Shown piece after piece: positions 62,552 to 64,000 of a DNA stretch of 64,000 nucleotides. A program made the translations under genes and the position numbers. Where the stretch lies: contig OZ026850.1 of NCBI GenBank assembly GCA_964023205.1, positions 5,063,270 through 5,127,269 on the forward strand. The letters are read 5' to 3'. This stretch comes from Lutraria lutraria. Lineage: Eukaryota > Mollusca > Bivalvia > Venerida > Mactridae. The notes beneath the pieces were generated by a model that did not search any database, had not been told where the DNA came from, and saw only the letters and a list, made by a program, of their open reading frames with translations. How positions within the stretch are numbered: position 1 is the stretch's first letter; each line of letters starts with the position of its first letter.

Positions 62552-63476
62552 TCACATCCATGGCCCCCAGAATCCATTGTGAAACTTCGGAAATGAACGT
62601 TCGTCGATTTCGTATACTAATTCTGGTACCATTGTTTTTCTATGGACCTCTAATTTGTCTAACATTATCTTCACCAAATCAGGTCGAGATAAAGAAAGAT
62701 CACTCATTTCTGATGGATCGTGTTTAATGTTGAAAAGCCAAATATCTAATAAGTTTCCAGTCTTGTTTGTATTCGGGTGTAGGTCTAAAATAAAAATTAG
62801 ACAGTTTTGGTATTAAGACACAACAGTGAAACTTCTCATGGAGATTACCTCAACATTAAGACTATTACGCCTTTGGGTGAAACATCTTTTATAGAATTAC
62901 TCTTAGACCAGAGATTATGATACACAAGAAGAACATCCGAGATCATGTTTATATACTTTTAAATTATTAATAATCTATATCTTCAATGATTTATTAATAT
63001 TAACATTAGAATATTAAAAGACAAACAGAAACAGTTGCGCTTTGAGGTAGATTTTTCTATTTTTACAACCTTGGATCTTTAGCCCTACCTACATAAATGA
63101 AGATACAGTATAGCATAAAAGAAAATTCAATGCAGTATAGCAGTTGATGATTGTATGTGACCGACATGCTTCATGCTTAAGTACTTTTAATCCTAAGACA
63201 GAGTAGAATTTGTTTACGTCCATACCTCTAGCTTCATATAATGTATATTGACGTACATATCCCAGTGAATCGAAAACAAAACTAATCGCCATACATATAA
63301 GAAAACGGGATATAATTGGCATACCAGGATTTCCTGTGAGAAGTTTCCAGTCCCCAATACGAAGGGAGGCGCTGATACGCGTATCAAATGTGTCGCTGAA
63401 CAGGGCATCGCCTTCAGACATCGATTGTACGTTTATATCATGTAGTATTTCCGTTCGTGGACTTTTTTCTCCTTCA
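62552..63476 (-). CDS. Arylsulfatase B/I/J-like gene, copy C (3-prime part)
   Basis: Last two exons of a third sulfatase on the minus strand: 63,325-63,476 (152 bp) and 62,552-62,784 (233 bp, stop at 62,552-62,554). Lengths, phases and splice sites equal those of copies A and B. They encode the region from the [13 protein letters not shown] motif through the DTRI, SLRIGDWKLLTG and WLFNIK motifs to the FWGPWM C-terminus. Divergence from A and B is visibly greater than between A and B, so this is an older duplicate. Upstream exons, including the formylglycine site, should lie beyond the right edge, so activity cannot be judged. A LINE fragment occupies the intron upstream. Confidence 0.85.
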
Positions 63477-63562
63477 CTTTTGAAGAAATAAAAAAAGCAT
63501 TTAATTAGTAACTTAGTTGTATTCTTAATATTTTCCCGCATTTTTACCATATCATTTCATAC

Positions 63563-64000
63563 TCAACACAAGCTCAAACGCGTTTCTAGATTGTCCGGAT
63601 AAAGTAGTTTGTGCTTCATGATAAAAATTATGCCAAAATTTGAAAAAGACTTAACAATTTCAAGTTCTTCATTATTATACATGAATAGCAAATTATTGGG
63701 TAACATACCACATTTTTTAAACAGCATAGCCTTTATTTTATTAACATTAACCTTTAATTTCCACGTTTCACAATATTCATATAAAATATCAAATCCCTTC
63801 TGTAAACCAGATGCTATTTCAGAGAACAAAATAATATCATCTGCATATAACAATACAAATCGTTTATACATATACATGTACGTTTCAATACCCGACAGTC
63901 CCTTTAAAATCATAGTTTCTTCAATATCATTTAAAAACAGTGAAAACAATAATGGCGATAAACATACGCCTTGCCTTACACCGAATAGGCATGTAAAATA
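63563..64000 (-). mobile_element. LINE reverse transcriptase fragment
   Basis: The minus strand encodes the central part of a non-LTR reverse transcriptase. A FGVRQGVCLSPLLFSLFLND block (read from the window edge) is followed by the catalytic YADDIILF and a thumb-side WKLKVNVNKIKAM motif. The frame is open from the window edge to about 63,563 and the element is cut by the edge. It lies in the intron of sulfatase copy C in the same orientation. It could belong to the same family as the ORF2 tail remnants at 16.3 and 47.3 kb, but the parts do not overlap. Confidence 0.85.

Overview
This is AT-rich animal nuclear DNA with long introns, GT-AG exon structures, tandem gene copies and many kinds of transposon. 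The gene families present (tandem arylsulfatases, a DZIP3-type HEPN protein, a TRIM-like NHL propeller) and the mixture of Ty3/Gypsy, LINE, tRNA-SINE, mariner and MITE relics point to a lophotrochozoan, most likely a bivalve mollusc. That assignment is inference. I saw no prokaryotic operons, rRNA genes, intact tRNA genes or CRISPR arrays.

Layout. 1-7.1 kb holds no recognisable gene. 7.1-39.0 kb is duplication unit A: an ~160-bp tandem repeat, a 1.2-kb palindrome, arylsulfatase gene A (eight exons, minus strand), and a broken copy of a HEPN/NHL gene (minus strand) interrupted by an 8.6-kb Ty3/Gypsy element at 28,870-37,436. 40.2-58.5 kb is unit B, the same cassette without the Gypsy element: arylsulfatase gene B (minus) and an apparently intact HEPN/NHL gene (minus). 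58.5-62.5 kb is mostly non-coding, with a small palindromic MITE. From 62.5 kb the last two exons of a third arylsulfatase (minus) run towards the right edge, with a LINE reverse-transcriptase fragment in the intron upstream of them.

The most interesting gene is the unit-B HEPN/NHL gene. Seven exons can be joined with GT-AG sites and matching phases at every junction into an 856-codon reading frame. It has an N-terminal HEPN domain of DZIP3 type, a long coiled coil, two similar alpha/beta modules (one per exon), and a C-terminal NHL-type beta-propeller. There is no RING or B-box. The unit-A copy is a pseudogene with truncation, frameshifts, stops, lost splice sites and the Gypsy insertion, so the two copies give a natural before/after comparison.

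The Gypsy element looks very young. Its two 542-bp LTRs differ at one position by my reading, it has a 4-bp target duplication, both long ORFs are open, and gag and pol are linked by a textbook -1 frameshift heptamer directly followed by the gag stop. Unit B carries the empty site. The arylsulfatases would be secretory-pathway hydrolases removing sulfate esters, and all catalytic-site motifs are kept in copies A and B; their true start exon is unresolved.
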